From Acidaminobacter sp. (GTDB lineage Bacteria; Bacillota_A; Clostridia; Peptostreptococcales; Acidaminobacteraceae), in contig WXFH01000011.1 of NCBI GenBank assembly GCA_009881125.1, positions 21,700-85,699 on the forward strand: 64,000 nucleotides of DNA, written 5' to 3'. Within the stretch, counting starts at the first letter, position 1, and the number at the start of each line of letters is the position of its first letter. A program made the translations under genes and the position numbers. This document shows positions 34,633-42,902 of this stretch, piece after piece. The notes under the pieces are model-generated. The model made no database searches, was not told the origin of the DNA, and saw only the letters and a list, made by a program, of their open reading frames with translations.

Positions 34633-35778
34633 TCACTTCCACCGCTCAAGAAACCGCCCCATCCTGCAGGCGACCTCAATCCGTTTATTCTGGAAGCCGT
34701 GATCACTTTCCAGCAGATGCGCTTCCAGCAGCACGCCGGAAGCCTCCAGCGCTGCCCTCAGAGGCTCGTAGTGCACCGCCGGCGGCCCGTCCACATCCCG
34801 TGAGCCCGCCATTAGCAGAACAGGACGGTTCTTAAGACGACCGGCCTTGCCGCTTATATCCCAGTCCCCTTGGTGATCCAGCACTTCTTGAGTCAGTGCC
34901 TCCACAGATCCGCCGATGGTCGGGATCACGCAAGCAGCAAACATCGACTTCATCTCGCCTTCCGCCACCGTATCCTTCTGAATCAGCTCACCCATTCTCC
35001 CCAAATCATAGACCGACAAGGCTATGCACCCTTTAATCTCAGGATCCTCCTGAGCGGCCAAAATCGCTGCAAATCCGCCGAAGCTGTTGCCCCCAATAAA
35101 AAGGTTCTGAGGATTCACCCCGAACGCCTGAATGGCGGCTTCAGAGCGAAGATAAGCAATGGCGGCCCGGATGTCCTCAAGCGCATTCTCAAACGTAAAC
35201 ACCCCATCACTGCCCCAGGTGCCCCGGTAGTGGAAGATCATGACATTCCATCCCAGCCGCCTGACGGCATGGGCCAGATCAAAGTTTCGCTCGTTGCCCG
35301 GGAATCCATGAAGCAGCAGCAGCGTAGGCCTCGACCCACTCCCGCCGCCTGCCGAAAACATGACCCCGAAGCGCCTTTCCCCATCCAGCTCCAGGATCAG
35401 CTGATGCAGATCCTGTGCAGGCTCCAGCGCCTCCGAAGGATCCCGCAGCATCCGGGCACATGGATCCTGGTCCAACGTGACTTCAGATAGTTTTTCAACC
35501 CCATCCATTCCATCCTTATAGAACGCCCCGTCACTTCCGTCCTGCCAGAGTTCAAACCGCCGCACGCGTACGCCATCGCGTTCGATGTCTTCCAGAAACA
35601 TCTCCAGCGGGCGGACCCAGAGACCATACTCGCCGTAGAGTGCTTGATAGATGACCATCGGCAAACCGTTTTCTGAATGCCTCGCGACCTCCAGCACTTT
35701 ATAGAATTTCCCCTTGAAGTGACGATAGATCCCACCTGGTACTACTAGCTCCTGACCGATTAGCTTCTCCTCAATCAC
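34633..35778 (-). CDS. DUF1653-alpha/beta hydrolase fusion
   Basis: Two-part protein of about 381 residues. Residues about 15-80 are a DUF1653 module (GGIYRHFKGKFYKVLEVARH...ALYGEYGLWVRPLEMFLEDI), usually a stand-alone 65-80 residue protein. Residues about 150-380 are an alpha/beta hydrolase: oxyanion LLLHGFPGNERN, nucleophile elbow GGNSFGGFAA, acid MAGSRDVDGP and histidine ESDHGF. The substrate is probably a small ester or peptide. GTG at 35778 with AAGGGGG upstream is chosen. The fusion is unusual, and the domain border near residue 100 has no obvious frameshift. Confidence 0.82.
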   Translation of the reverse strand: MIEEKLIGQELVVPGGIYRHFKGKFYKVLEVARHSENGLPMVIYQALYGEYGLWVRPLEMFLEDIERDGVRVRRFELWQDGSDGAFYKDGMDGVEKLSEVTLDQDPCARMLRDPSEALEPAQDLHQLILELDGERRFGVMFSAGGGSGSRPTLLLLHGFPGNERNFDLAHAVRRLGWNVMIFHYRGTWGSDGVFTFENALEDIRAAIAYLRSEAAIQAFGVNPQNLFIGGNSFGGFAAILAAQEDPEIKGCIALSVYDLGRMGELIQKDTVAEGEMKSMFAACVIPTIGGSVEALTQEVLDHQGDWDISGKAGRLKNRPVLLMAGSRDVDGPPAVHYEPLRAALEASGVLLEAHLLESDHGFQNKRIEVACRMGRFLERWK

Positions 35779-35825
35779 GACGCGCCGCCCCCTTACAAAC
35801 ACTCTTATAAACCTTCCGAAAAGGT

Positions 35826-36347
35826 CTAAACACCAGAAACCCGCTCATAATTCACATACTGATAAACCAGATCCTCCTGGCTGTAACGCCTTGACGTCCA
35901 CACGGTTGCCCAGTCAGGATCTTCATCCAGATTGGGAATCAGAGTATCCGCGTCAAAGCGCCGGAACACTTTAGTAATAAGGGCATGAGCGCACCATGGC
36001 AGACACTGCCTGGCCAGCTCCCCTCCGCCTATCAAAAAAGGCCTGAGATCACCGCCGCTGTCCGCCACCAGCCCGTCCACCAAGGACTTGAGCGCATCGA
36101 GATCATGTACCACCGTCACACCCTCCCGCCGGTAAGCCCGGTCCCGGGTGACCACAATATTGACGCGGTTGGGCAGCGGACGCTGCTCAGGAAGTGACTC
36201 GAAGGTCTTGCGACCCATGATGATCAGATTAGACTGCGTCATCCTTCGGAAACGTCTCAGGTCAGCGTGAATCTTGAACAGCATATCGCCATCATAGCCA
36301 ATATTCCAGTCGAGATCCACAGCAAAAATCATAGTCCACGCAGTCAT
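35826..36347 (-). CDS. folA: Dihydrofolate reductase
   Basis: Reduces dihydrofolate to tetrahydrofolate with NADPH. The 173 residues show IFAVDLDWNIGYDGDMLFKI, IIMGRKTFESLP (NADPH binding), NIVVTRD and the late FLIGGGELARQCLPW. The start codon overlaps the stop of the upstream transporter by one base, so the two are translationally coupled. THF supply fits the heavy use of folate in the histidine route. Confidence 0.93.
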   Translation of the reverse strand: MTAWTMIFAVDLDWNIGYDGDMLFKIHADLRRFRRMTQSNLIIMGRKTFESLPEQRPLPNRVNIVVTRDRAYRREGVTVVHDLDALKSLVDGLVADSGGDLRPFLIGGGELARQCLPWCAHALITKVFRRFDADTLIPNLDEDPDWATVWTSRRYSQEDLVYQYVNYERVSGV

Positions 36348-37216
36348 CAGGATACCACCTTTCTAAAGTCAGGCTTCAATTCTATCAGCAACAGGCTCGC
36401 CAGCATCAGCACCGCCCCGGCATAGCCCCTGAGAGACAGGATTTCGCCAAGAAAAATATAAGCAATAAGTACCGAAAACAGCGGCTCAAAGGTGAAGATC
36501 AATCCCGTATGAGTTGCCGTGGTGTACTTCTGCGCGACAGTCTGAGTGACAAAGGCAATCGCTGTCGAAAAGACGCTGAGTCCCAGGACGACCATCCAAT
36601 TCGAAACAGACACCGGAAGGGTTGGCGTCTCAAGCATAAAACTGAAGACCACAGCGTAAACACCAACGAATCCCAGCTGAATCACGCCCAGCGCAACCGA
36701 GTCCACGTCTCGTGTCAGCCGTTCCGTCACCAGGATGTGGACAGCAAACGCTACAGAGCACAGAATACATAATATATCCCCTAAATTAAAAGTAAGTGAG
36801 GTGCCCGCGATCAATAGCCAAACGCCCGCGAGCGCCATCAGAATGCTTATTACGGTCAGCTTATCCTGCTTGATCTTAAAGACCGCGAAGTTGATCATGG
36901 GTACGATGATCCCCGAAAGACAGGTCAGAAATCCGGCATTGGACACCGTCGTATGCCTGACCCCAAACGTCGCGAAAATGAAAACACAAAAGAGGATGAC
37001 CGACAGCATTGCTGCGCGCTTCACGGTTATAAGATCAACCGCCGCCAGTCGCCTTCGAAAGATCACAGCCGTCAGCGCGAACGCAATGACAAAGCGCAGG
37101 GCAATCAGATTAAATTCGCTTAAATCACCAAGGCCAACCTTAGTCAATAAATTTGAGGTCCCCCAGAACATGACCACCATAATTAAGGCCAAATCAGCCT
37201 TTCTTTGAAGTTTCAT
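36347..37216 (-). CDS. DMT/EamA family transporter
   Basis: Ten-helix drug/metabolite transporter of 289 residues made of two EamA repeats. The first starts ADLALIMVVMFWGTSNLLTK; the second is around GDILCILCSVAFAVHILVTERL and ends IFTFEPLFSVLIAYIFLGE. It probably exports or imports a small metabolite or amino acid. The ATG at 37216 with AGGGGTGA five nt upstream is preferred over a GTG three codons earlier. It overlaps folA by one base. Confidence 0.9.
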   Translation of the reverse strand: MKLQRKADLALIMVVMFWGTSNLLTKVGLGDLSEFNLIALRFVIAFALTAVIFRRRLAAVDLITVKRAAMLSVILFCVFIFATFGVRHTTVSNAGFLTCLSGIIVPMINFAVFKIKQDKLTVISILMALAGVWLLIAGTSLTFNLGDILCILCSVAFAVHILVTERLTRDVDSVALGVIQLGFVGVYAVVFSFMLETPTLPVSVSNWMVVLGLSVFSTAIAFVTQTVAQKYTTATHTGLIFTFEPLFSVLIAYIFLGEILSLRGYAGAVLMLASLLLIELKPDFRKVVS

Positions 37217-37249
37217 TGAAATCACCCCTAAATATCTAAAACAGCGACC

Positions 37250-37588
37250 CTACTTCAAAATCACCACGGTCACGCCTTCGTTACCGTAAATTCTTCTCTC
37301 AAACTTCTCCAAATCCTTACAGATGGCCAGTGCCTCTTTCTTTTTCCAGGACCAGGCACTTCCACTAAACCAAAAGCGCACCAGCCCTCGCATTTGATCC
37401 TCGTCCAAGGTCTTTTGAACCGCGCCTCTGATGGCACCGCCCACCCCGCTGGAACCGTAGCCGTGAATGACAACCACCGCCTTGACACCCTGTCGTTTCG
37501 CGGTCACAAGGCCATCCTTGAGCCGCCGGACTGCCGTTGCCACCTCCGGCATGCCGCGTTCCAAATTCAGTTCGTTCACTTTTTGCAC
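37250..37588 (-). CDS. Smr-domain-like protein
   Basis: Small protein of about 112 residues resembling the Smr (small MutS-related) domain: an N-terminal helix with ELNLERGMPEVATAVRRLKDGL, then VKAVVVIHGYGSSGVGGAIR. The latter corresponds to the IHGxGxG loop of Smr nucleases. The family cleaves DNA or RNA; the canonical LDLHG motif reads ELNLERG here, so activity is uncertain. The start is placed at GTG 37588, eight nt after GGGAG. It is 33 nt upstream of the transporter gene and probably co-transcribed with it and folA. Confidence 0.7.
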   Translation of the reverse strand: MQKVNELNLERGMPEVATAVRRLKDGLVTAKRQGVKAVVVIHGYGSSGVGGAIRGAVQKTLDEDQMRGLVRFWFSGSAWSWKKKEALAICKDLEKFERRIYGNEGVTVVILK

Positions 37589-37764
37589 AACCCACACTCC
37601 CAGCGGCTATCTCAAAACGAAACATAGCACCTTCATAAAAACCATAAAAACCATATTTCAAGGCAACACTGACCAAACTTCTAATTCCATTCTACCTTTT
37701 CATTCCCAAATTCATAGGTTTATTAACATACCTCCGACGAAAAACATAATAAACCCTATAATAG

Positions 37765-37824
37765 AAAAAGAAAGCCGCTGCCCCCTCGCATCCTTTTGGG
37801 ATTCGAAGCCTCAGCGGCTTTTTT
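37765..37824. terminator. Terminator after corA
   Basis: The hairpin AAAGCCGCTG / CAGCGGCTTT with a long internal loop is bounded by A-rich and T-rich tails. It lies 52 nt past the corA stop and could act in both directions. Confidence 0.65.
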
Positions 37825-37875
37825 GCGCCTTCACGGCTCACTGGCCGAACATTTCGCTCACACCCGGCCTTCAAT

Positions 37876-38811
37876 TCAAAACAGCTTCTTCTTCCACATT
37901 ACAAAAGTCGACAGCACAGCCAGGCCTACGGTCATCATTATGATCACCACAAACGCCCAGGCGTTTCCTTCAAGCGGCACCGGCACGTTCATGCCGAAAA
38001 AGCTCGCGATCATGGTCGGAATAGCCATAACAATAGTGATAGATGTCAACAGCTTCATGACTATGTTGAGATTGTTCGAAATGACCGACGCGAAGGCGTC
38101 CATGGTCCCGCTCAAAATATTGCTGTAGATGGTTGCCATCTCAATGGCCTGCTTATTCTCAATGATAACGTCTTCCAGGAGATCCTCATCCTCAGGATAC
38201 TTCTTGATGGCGTCCAGCCTCAGCATCCGCTCCAGCACAACCTCATTTGCCCTCAGGGACGTCGAAAAGTATACCAGGCTCTTTTCCAGCTCAAGCAGCT
38301 GAATCAGCTCCTTGTTCTTCATGGATTTGTGAAGCTCCCGCTCAATCTGACTGCTCCTTCGGTCGATCTGCTTCAGGAACATCAGATAATAGGACGCATT
38401 TTTATACAAAACTTGAAGAATAAAACGCGTTTTCTTAAACGTGTAAAAACTGCGAATGCTCCCGCCCGCAAAATCCTTGATCAGCGGCACATCCTGCGTA
38501 CACACGGTGATAATCGAATCCCCAGCCAGGATGATGCCCAGCGGCAGCGTATTGTAGTATTTGTTGTTCTCCGACGGCTCGATCATAGGCACGTCCACCA
38601 GTATCAGAGTCGAGCCCGGCTCAATCTCGATCCTCGCCCGTTCCTCTTCGTCCAGCGCCGCCCTCAGGTGCGTCGGGTCCATGTCCGGAAAATTTCTGCA
38701 GATATCCTGCAGTTCCTGCTCTGTGGGCGCCGTCATGTGGATCCAGCAGCCGTCCCCGTTCATCTCAACCGTTTCAAGCTTTTCGCCGATGGTTTTAAAA
38801 ATTTGAATCAT
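37876..38811 (-). CDS. corA: CorA family magnesium/divalent cation transporter
   Basis: Pentameric membrane channel for Mg2+ or Co2+. The 311 residues have a large cytoplasmic N-terminal domain and two C-terminal helices. The pore signature is FFGMNVPVPLEG, with Phe in place of the first Tyr of YGMN but GMN intact. The ATG at 38811 follows AAGGAG; an upstream frame extension of 14 residues is ignored. It is a single gene ended by the hairpin at 37765. Confidence 0.93.
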   Translation of the reverse strand: MIQIFKTIGEKLETVEMNGDGCWIHMTAPTEQELQDICRNFPDMDPTHLRAALDEEERARIEIEPGSTLILVDVPMIEPSENNKYYNTLPLGIILAGDSIITVCTQDVPLIKDFAGGSIRSFYTFKKTRFILQVLYKNASYYLMFLKQIDRRSSQIERELHKSMKNKELIQLLELEKSLVYFSTSLRANEVVLERMLRLDAIKKYPEDEDLLEDVIIENKQAIEMATIYSNILSGTMDAFASVISNNLNIVMKLLTSITIVMAIPTMIASFFGMNVPVPLEGNAWAFVVIIMMTVGLAVLSTFVMWKKKLF

Positions 38812-39100
38812 CGCATTCGCTCCTTCTCGGCGTCCTGCGCTTGGCAAAGCCAAGCCAAAAGTCGAGCGCGATGATCATTTACCGGATCCTGCGTCAACAT
38901 CCGCCTGGAATTACCCTGTGCAGAGCCGCCATTCATATTTTGTTTTCGGCATTCTACTCGGTCCAGCGTCCATGACGCTTCACACTCCTTTTCGTCTTTT
39001 CGAATGAGGTGATGGTGTACTCCTTTCCTATCGTACCCTTTTGGGGCCAGCAGTTCAAGATATTTTAAAAGCGGATTATATTACCGTCCGCGTCCCCAGA

Positions 39101-39199
39101 ATACGCGAAGGCTAACAGACGTGCACAAAGAAAAATGAGCTCGATTGAAGATAGCTTGCTCTCTGAAGTTCGAGCTCATTTTTCTTTGTATAGGGCGCA
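39101..39199. repeat. Hairpin repeat element, copy 1
   Basis: About 98 bp: a left flank ACGCGAAGGCTAACAGACGT, then a perfect 20-bp inverted repeat (39125-39144 with 39170-39189), a 25-nt loop containing AGCTTGCTCTCTGAAG, and a right flank TTTGTATAGGGCGC. The flanks and loop recur at 57363-57461, but the stem arms there have a different sequence that still pairs. The rest of the 38812-39355 gap holds a further hairpin around CCATAAA/TTTATGG (39220-39247) and no gene. Confidence 0.85.
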
Positions 39200-39286
39200 G
39201 CCCGTGACCGAAGCGCAGCCATAAATCTCGCGCAGCGGGGTTTATGGCGTAGCGAGGTGCACGCCTTATAGAAACATCAACACAAA

Positions 39287-39331
39287 TAAAAAGCCCCCTG
39301 GATGAAAGCTTTCCGCTCATTCCAAAGGGCT
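39287..39331 (-). terminator. Terminator after speD
   Basis: On the minus strand the stem AGCCC-TTTGGA / TCCAGGGGGCT is followed by TTTTTA, 25 nt past the speD stop. The stem contains a small bulge. Confidence 0.65.
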
Positions 39332-39355
39332 GATCCACTCATGTGATTAAAACGG

Positions 39356-40153
39356 CTACAGATAATTCTTTCTGTAATAAATCTCTTCCATTTCGTAACG
39401 CAGGCGCTTAGTAACCAAACGCCGCTCTTCAGGGCTCAGATCCAGTTTTTCTGTTGAAAACAGATAGTTGTCCAGATCAAACTTCCTGAGCAGCATCTTG
39501 GTGTGGAAGATATTTTCCTGATAGACGTTGGTGTCTATGGCATTATATCGATCCAAAACATCCGGCGAGATATAGTCCTGAATAGAGGTGATCTTATGAT
39601 CGATGTAAAACTTCTGACCATTTGTGTCTCTGGTAAAACCGCGAACGCGGTAGTCCAGATTGATGATGTCCGAGTCAAAGGACTCAATCAGATAATTGAG
39701 CGCCTTCAGCGGCGAAATTTCGCCACAAGTCGAGACATCTATGTCCACGCGAAAGGTCGAGATGCCATCCTGGGGATGACTTTCCGGATAGGTGTGAACG
39801 GTAATATGACTCTTGTCCAGGTGACCGACGACAGAATCCTTATAGACCAGCTGCCCCAAATTGCAGGAGGCGTCGAGTTCACTGACCCGGACCGGCGTTT
39901 CCGAAATCAGAATAGTGACACTGGCCCCTTCCGGATCATAGTCCTGCTTCGCGATATTCAGAATGCAGGCCCCAATCATTTCGGTGACCTCTGTCAAAAT
40001 TTTCGTCAAACGTCTGGCGTTGTATTGTTCATCGATATAATCGATGTATTTTTTTTGGTCATCCCTGCTGTGCGTGTAACAAATATCAAAGATGTTGAAG
40101 CTCAACGTCTTTGTCAGATTGTTAAACCCATACAGTTTGAGTTTTTCATTCAA
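39356..40153 (-). CDS. speD: S-adenosylmethionine decarboxylase
   Basis: Proenzyme of the E. coli-type (about 265-residue) SAM decarboxylase, producing the aminopropyl donor for spermidine. Self-cleavage at Lys-Ser in [16 protein letters not shown] (near residue 114) yields the pyruvoyl group. [20 protein letters not shown] and [12 protein letters not shown] are family blocks. Translation starts with TTG at 40153, eight nt after AAGGGGG. No spermidine synthase is in the window. Confidence 0.93.
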   Translation of the reverse strand: MNEKLKLYGFNNLTKTLSFNIFDICYTHSRDDQKKYIDYIDEQYNARRLTKILTEVTEMIGACILNIAKQDYDPEGASVTILISETPVRVSELDASCNLGQLVYKDSVVGHLDKSHITVHTYPESHPQDGISTFRVDIDVSTCGEISPLKALNYLIESFDSDIINLDYRVRGFTRDTNGQKFYIDHKITSIQDYISPDVLDRYNAIDTNVYQENIFHTKMLLRKFDLDNYLFSTEKLDLSPEERRLVTKRLRYEMEEIYYRKNYL

Positions 40154-40357
40154 CGATTCGACCCCCTTCTGTGAAACCTCTTACAATCTCATATTACATC
40201 ATAAAAGGACACAAAGATCAAATTATTTGTTGAACCTTATGAAAAAAACTCAAGACCTTAGTCCGCCGCGCTGACAATCTCGCTTTCAACTACGCTGACA
40301 ACCACTCTCCAGCCACGCTGCAGTCAGCATTCCCAGCCCCGCTCAAGAACTCCTGTT
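40154..40357. other. Intergenic region between kynU and speD
   Basis: 204 nt without a supported gene. It contains several CGCTGACAA-like words (40270-40330) and no clear terminator. Confidence 0.4.
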
Positions 40358-41638
40358 TTAAGCGACCGTCCCCCGCATCGAGGAATAATTTTCATACAGT
40401 TTTTCATCCATAATCCTGACGAGAGTTTCCACGACTCTAAAGACTTCCGTAAAGGACGTGTACAGCGCGATAGGCGCCAGGCGGATGACATTTGGCGCCC
40501 TGAAGTCCGGCATGACCCCGTTGTCTTTTAGTGCCTGGTTGATCCGCACCGCATCTGAATGCTCCAGCGCCACATGGCCGCCCCTGCGGTGCGGCTCCCG
40601 TGGGTTTCCAACACTGAACCCGTATCCGGTAAGTTTGTCGTCGATCAAAGCCATGAGGTAATCCGTCAGCTTCAGGGACTTTTCACGAATGTTCTCCACC
40701 CCGACCCGGTTGAAGAGCTCAAGAGACCCTTCCAGCGGTGCCATGCTGAAAATGTTCTGAGTACCGGACTGCCAGCCCCCTGCATTTCTGACCGGCTCAA
40801 AAGTATTGAGCAGGTCAAACTGCTTGTCCTTGACGTAGCCCTGCCAGCCGGCGAGGCCCGGATGCAGGCCAAAATGCCGCTTGTTTAAATACAGCGCCGC
40901 GTTCGACCCCGGTCCCCCGTTCAGATATTTATAGGTACACCAGACCGCGAAGTCCACGTCCCACTTTGAAAATTCGTGAGGCACCGCGCCAACCCCGTGA
41001 CAGCAGTCAAACCCTATGATGATGCCACGTTCATGAGCTGTCTGGGTCAGCCTCGCCACATCCAGCAGCTGCCCGCTGCGGTATAGCACGGACGGAAACA
41101 CCGCTATGGCCACATCCTCAGTCATGGCCTCGATCAGCCTGTCCTCATCCAGCGTCCTGCCATCCAGGCTCTTTACTTCCTTGAGCGCCTCCTCAGGCGC
41201 CAGGCCTTTCAGTCTCAGCTGGCTTTCAATGGCGTAGCGGCTTGTTGGAAAGGTCAAGTCGTCGACCAAAATCTTAAAACGCTCAGCCGATGGTTTATAA
41301 AACGTCGCAATCATGGAATGCAGATTCAGTGTCGTATTTGACATAATAGTCACTTCTTCCGGCGAAGCGCCCACCAAACTTGCCATCAGCGCCCCAAGGT
41401 GATCCTGATAGAGAAACAGCTGCGGATTTGTCTTTGTCCAGCAATCAATCCCCATGCGCTTGTAATCCTCCAGGACTCTCAGCAGAGAAGCCTCAGCCGC
41501 TTTCGGAAAAAGTCCAAGTGAATTGCCATCCATATAAATGACCTCATCATTCAGATAAAATTCCTGACGGATCCCTTTCAATGGATCCACGCCGTCCATC
41601 TCAGAAGCAAACATAACACCTTGATCATAGACACCCAT
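40358..41638 (-). CDS. kynU: Kynureninase
   Basis: PLP enzyme cleaving kynurenine to anthranilate and alanine. The 426 residues show IYMDGNSLGLFPKAAE, MSNTTLNLHSMIATFY, IGFDCCHGVGAVPHEF, and the PLP lysine in WCTYKYLNGGPGSNAALY. RRGGHVALEHSDA and IRLAPIALYTSF follow. The MarR-family gene upstream and an operator-like palindrome at its promoter suggest substrate-controlled expression. No tryptophan dioxygenase is present, as expected in an anaerobe. Kynurenine would therefore come from outside, with the formamidase-type gene at 15109 a possible partner. Confidence 0.94.
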   Translation of the reverse strand: MGVYDQGVMFASEMDGVDPLKGIRQEFYLNDEVIYMDGNSLGLFPKAAEASLLRVLEDYKRMGIDCWTKTNPQLFLYQDHLGALMASLVGASPEEVTIMSNTTLNLHSMIATFYKPSAERFKILVDDLTFPTSRYAIESQLRLKGLAPEEALKEVKSLDGRTLDEDRLIEAMTEDVAIAVFPSVLYRSGQLLDVARLTQTAHERGIIIGFDCCHGVGAVPHEFSKWDVDFAVWCTYKYLNGGPGSNAALYLNKRHFGLHPGLAGWQGYVKDKQFDLLNTFEPVRNAGGWQSGTQNIFSMAPLEGSLELFNRVGVENIREKSLKLTDYLMALIDDKLTGYGFSVGNPREPHRRGGHVALEHSDAVRINQALKDNGVMPDFRAPNVIRLAPIALYTSFTEVFRVVETLVRIMDEKLYENYSSMRGTVA

Positions 41639-41660
41639 TTATCGCACCCCTTTAAATTTT

Positions 41661-41707
41661 TAGTTCGTACCCTAACTATATAATAGCACTAAACGCTATA
41701 AAATCAA
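41661..41707 (-). promoter_or_regulatory. kynU promoter with MarR-type operator
   Basis: On the minus strand TTGATT (41702-41707) and TATTAT (41680-41685) are spaced 16 nt apart. The inverted repeat TAGTT-N8-AACTA (41661-41678) directly abuts the -10 box, a typical place for a repressor. A close relative, TAATTCGTACCCAAAGTA, lies upstream of marR (42308-42325). Confidence 0.6.
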
Positions 41708-41738
41708 GTTATTTCTCCAAATTAATTTCGCGCCCTAA

Positions 41739-42182
41739 TTAAATACTCTTCAAGTGCTCGTTAATCAGCCTCAGCCACTTCAGCATCAGGCCAGACTCTT
41801 CCTCCGGCAGAAGCCTCAGCTCCTCCCGCTCATAAGCCATCACAACCTCGAAGGCCCGCCCCCGAATCTCCGCCCCCGCCTCCGTCAGGCGAATCTTTTT
41901 AGAGCGCGTGTCCAACTCATCCGTGGTCCGCTGAATCCAGCCCTTCTTCTCCATCAGCTGCAGCATTGGCGTCAGCGTCGCCGCGGACAGCGTCAGCACG
42001 TCCCCCAGCGCCTTCTGGGTCATTTCCTCCTCAACCCAGAGCCTCGACACCACCCTGTACTGCGCAAACGTGATGCCCAGCGGCTCCAGCTGCTTGCTGA
42101 CCGCCACCTGAATTTTCCTGGCAATTTCAATAAAATTGAATCCCATCAAATGGTCATATCCCTGCTTCATCCAACCACTCAC
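41739..42182 (-). CDS. MarR family transcriptional regulator
   Basis: Winged-helix dimeric repressor of about 147 residues. FAQYRVVSRLWVEEEMTQKALGDVLTLSAATLTPML forms the helix-turn-helix, and KKGWIQRTTDELDTRSKKIRLTEAG the wing. It lies 100 nt upstream of kynU on the same strand. The shared operator-like sequence before both genes suggests it represses kynU and itself and responds to kynurenine or a related aromatic. The start (GTG 42182 or ATG four codons later) is not decided by a strong ribosome-binding site. Confidence 0.9.
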   Translation of the reverse strand: MSGWMKQGYDHLMGFNFIEIARKIQVAVSKQLEPLGITFAQYRVVSRLWVEEEMTQKALGDVLTLSAATLTPMLQLMEKKGWIQRTTDELDTRSKKIRLTEAGAEIRGRAFEVVMAYEREELRLLPEEESGLMLKWLRLINEHLKSI

Positions 42183-42206
42183 TTTCTGAAAGGCTTAGGA
42201 ACTCAC

Positions 42207-42267
42207 GACCATCGGCATCAGCTTTAAAAGCTTTTAAAGCTTTTAAAACTTTTCTCTGCCGATGGTC
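42207..42267. repeat. Inverted pair of GCCGATGGTC repeats
   Basis: GACCATCGGC (42207-42216) and GCCGATGGTC (42258-42267) face each other across an AT-rich, self-complementary stretch made of AAAGCTTTTAAAGC words. It lies just upstream of marR. Confidence 0.7.
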
Positions 42268-42307
42268 ACCCGCCCCCACCACGCTCATTCCCAATTTCTC
42301 GGTCAAA

Positions 42308-42325
42308 TAATTCGTACCCAAAGTA
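42308..42325. promoter_or_regulatory. Candidate MarR operator upstream of marR
   Basis: TAATTCGTACCCAAAGTA shares 14 of 18 positions with the operator-like palindrome at the kynU promoter (41661-41678). Confidence 0.45.
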
Positions 42326-42447
42326 AATCCATTGACACTATTCGACGCAGAAAACTAAAGTCCTCTTCATAAAAAGAGTTTATCTTCTACAAAAATTTTA
42401 TTTTTTATAAAATATTTCAAATCTTTTTGAATTCTCTGGCATTTTGC

Positions 42448-42476
42448 TTGACACGTCCGCAAGACAAGCCTATAAT
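42448..42476 (+). promoter_or_regulatory. Sigma-A promoter of Phe T-box leader
   Basis: TTGACA (42448-42453), a 17-nt spacer and TATAAT (42471-42476) form a perfect consensus promoter that opens the T-box leader. Confidence 0.9.
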
Positions 42477-42482
42477 CACGTC

Positions 42483-42845
42483 AATGAGTTCAGTTCAGGC
42501 TCGCGACCAATTCAAATTGTCATCCAAACAGACGTTGACGGAGAAAAGTACTCGTGCCAAGGCCTTTCAGGGAGGGAATGTCCCAGACTGTAAGCGTTCC
42601 CAGGATCCCGCGCGGCGAAGTTCTCTCCTGAGTTTTCAAGCTGAACCCATCCGCTGTAGGCTTGAACGGTTGCCCCCGTTATAGGGCAGAGGATCCGGAA
42701 TTTGAGCCAGGAAGGCTTTAGTTTCCCGTCTTTCAAAAGTGGGCTTATGGCCTATTGGGGTGGTACCGCGGAAAAACCTTTCGTCCCTTTGCAGAGTTTC
42801 TATTGCAGGGAGAAGGTTTATTTTTTTGTCCCGAAACGAGTAAAG
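42483..42845 (+). promoter_or_regulatory. T-box leader (tRNA-Phe) of paaK-ACT operon
   Basis: Contains the T-box GGTGGTACCGCGG (42759-42771) and an intrinsic terminator (arms AACCTT..CCCT..GCA / TGC..AGGG..AAGGTT, then T7, 42775-42828). In the specifier loop, the position equivalent to AAC in the asnS leader reads TTC (42621-42623), before TCTCCTGAG. TTC is a phenylalanine codon. The leader should therefore allow expression when tRNA-Phe is uncharged. Confidence 0.85.
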
Positions 42846-42902
42846 TCAGTCTGTCTATAGATCTTAAAAGCCATCAGACAAAGCGCACAGGAGGAATCAA
42901 TT

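Noticed and set aside
34341..34706. Minus-strand frames with repeated DTQFR or LSLGRCLT peptide units
   Set aside because: They are translations of the 24-bp DNA repeat and a terminator; no RBS and no conserved protein.
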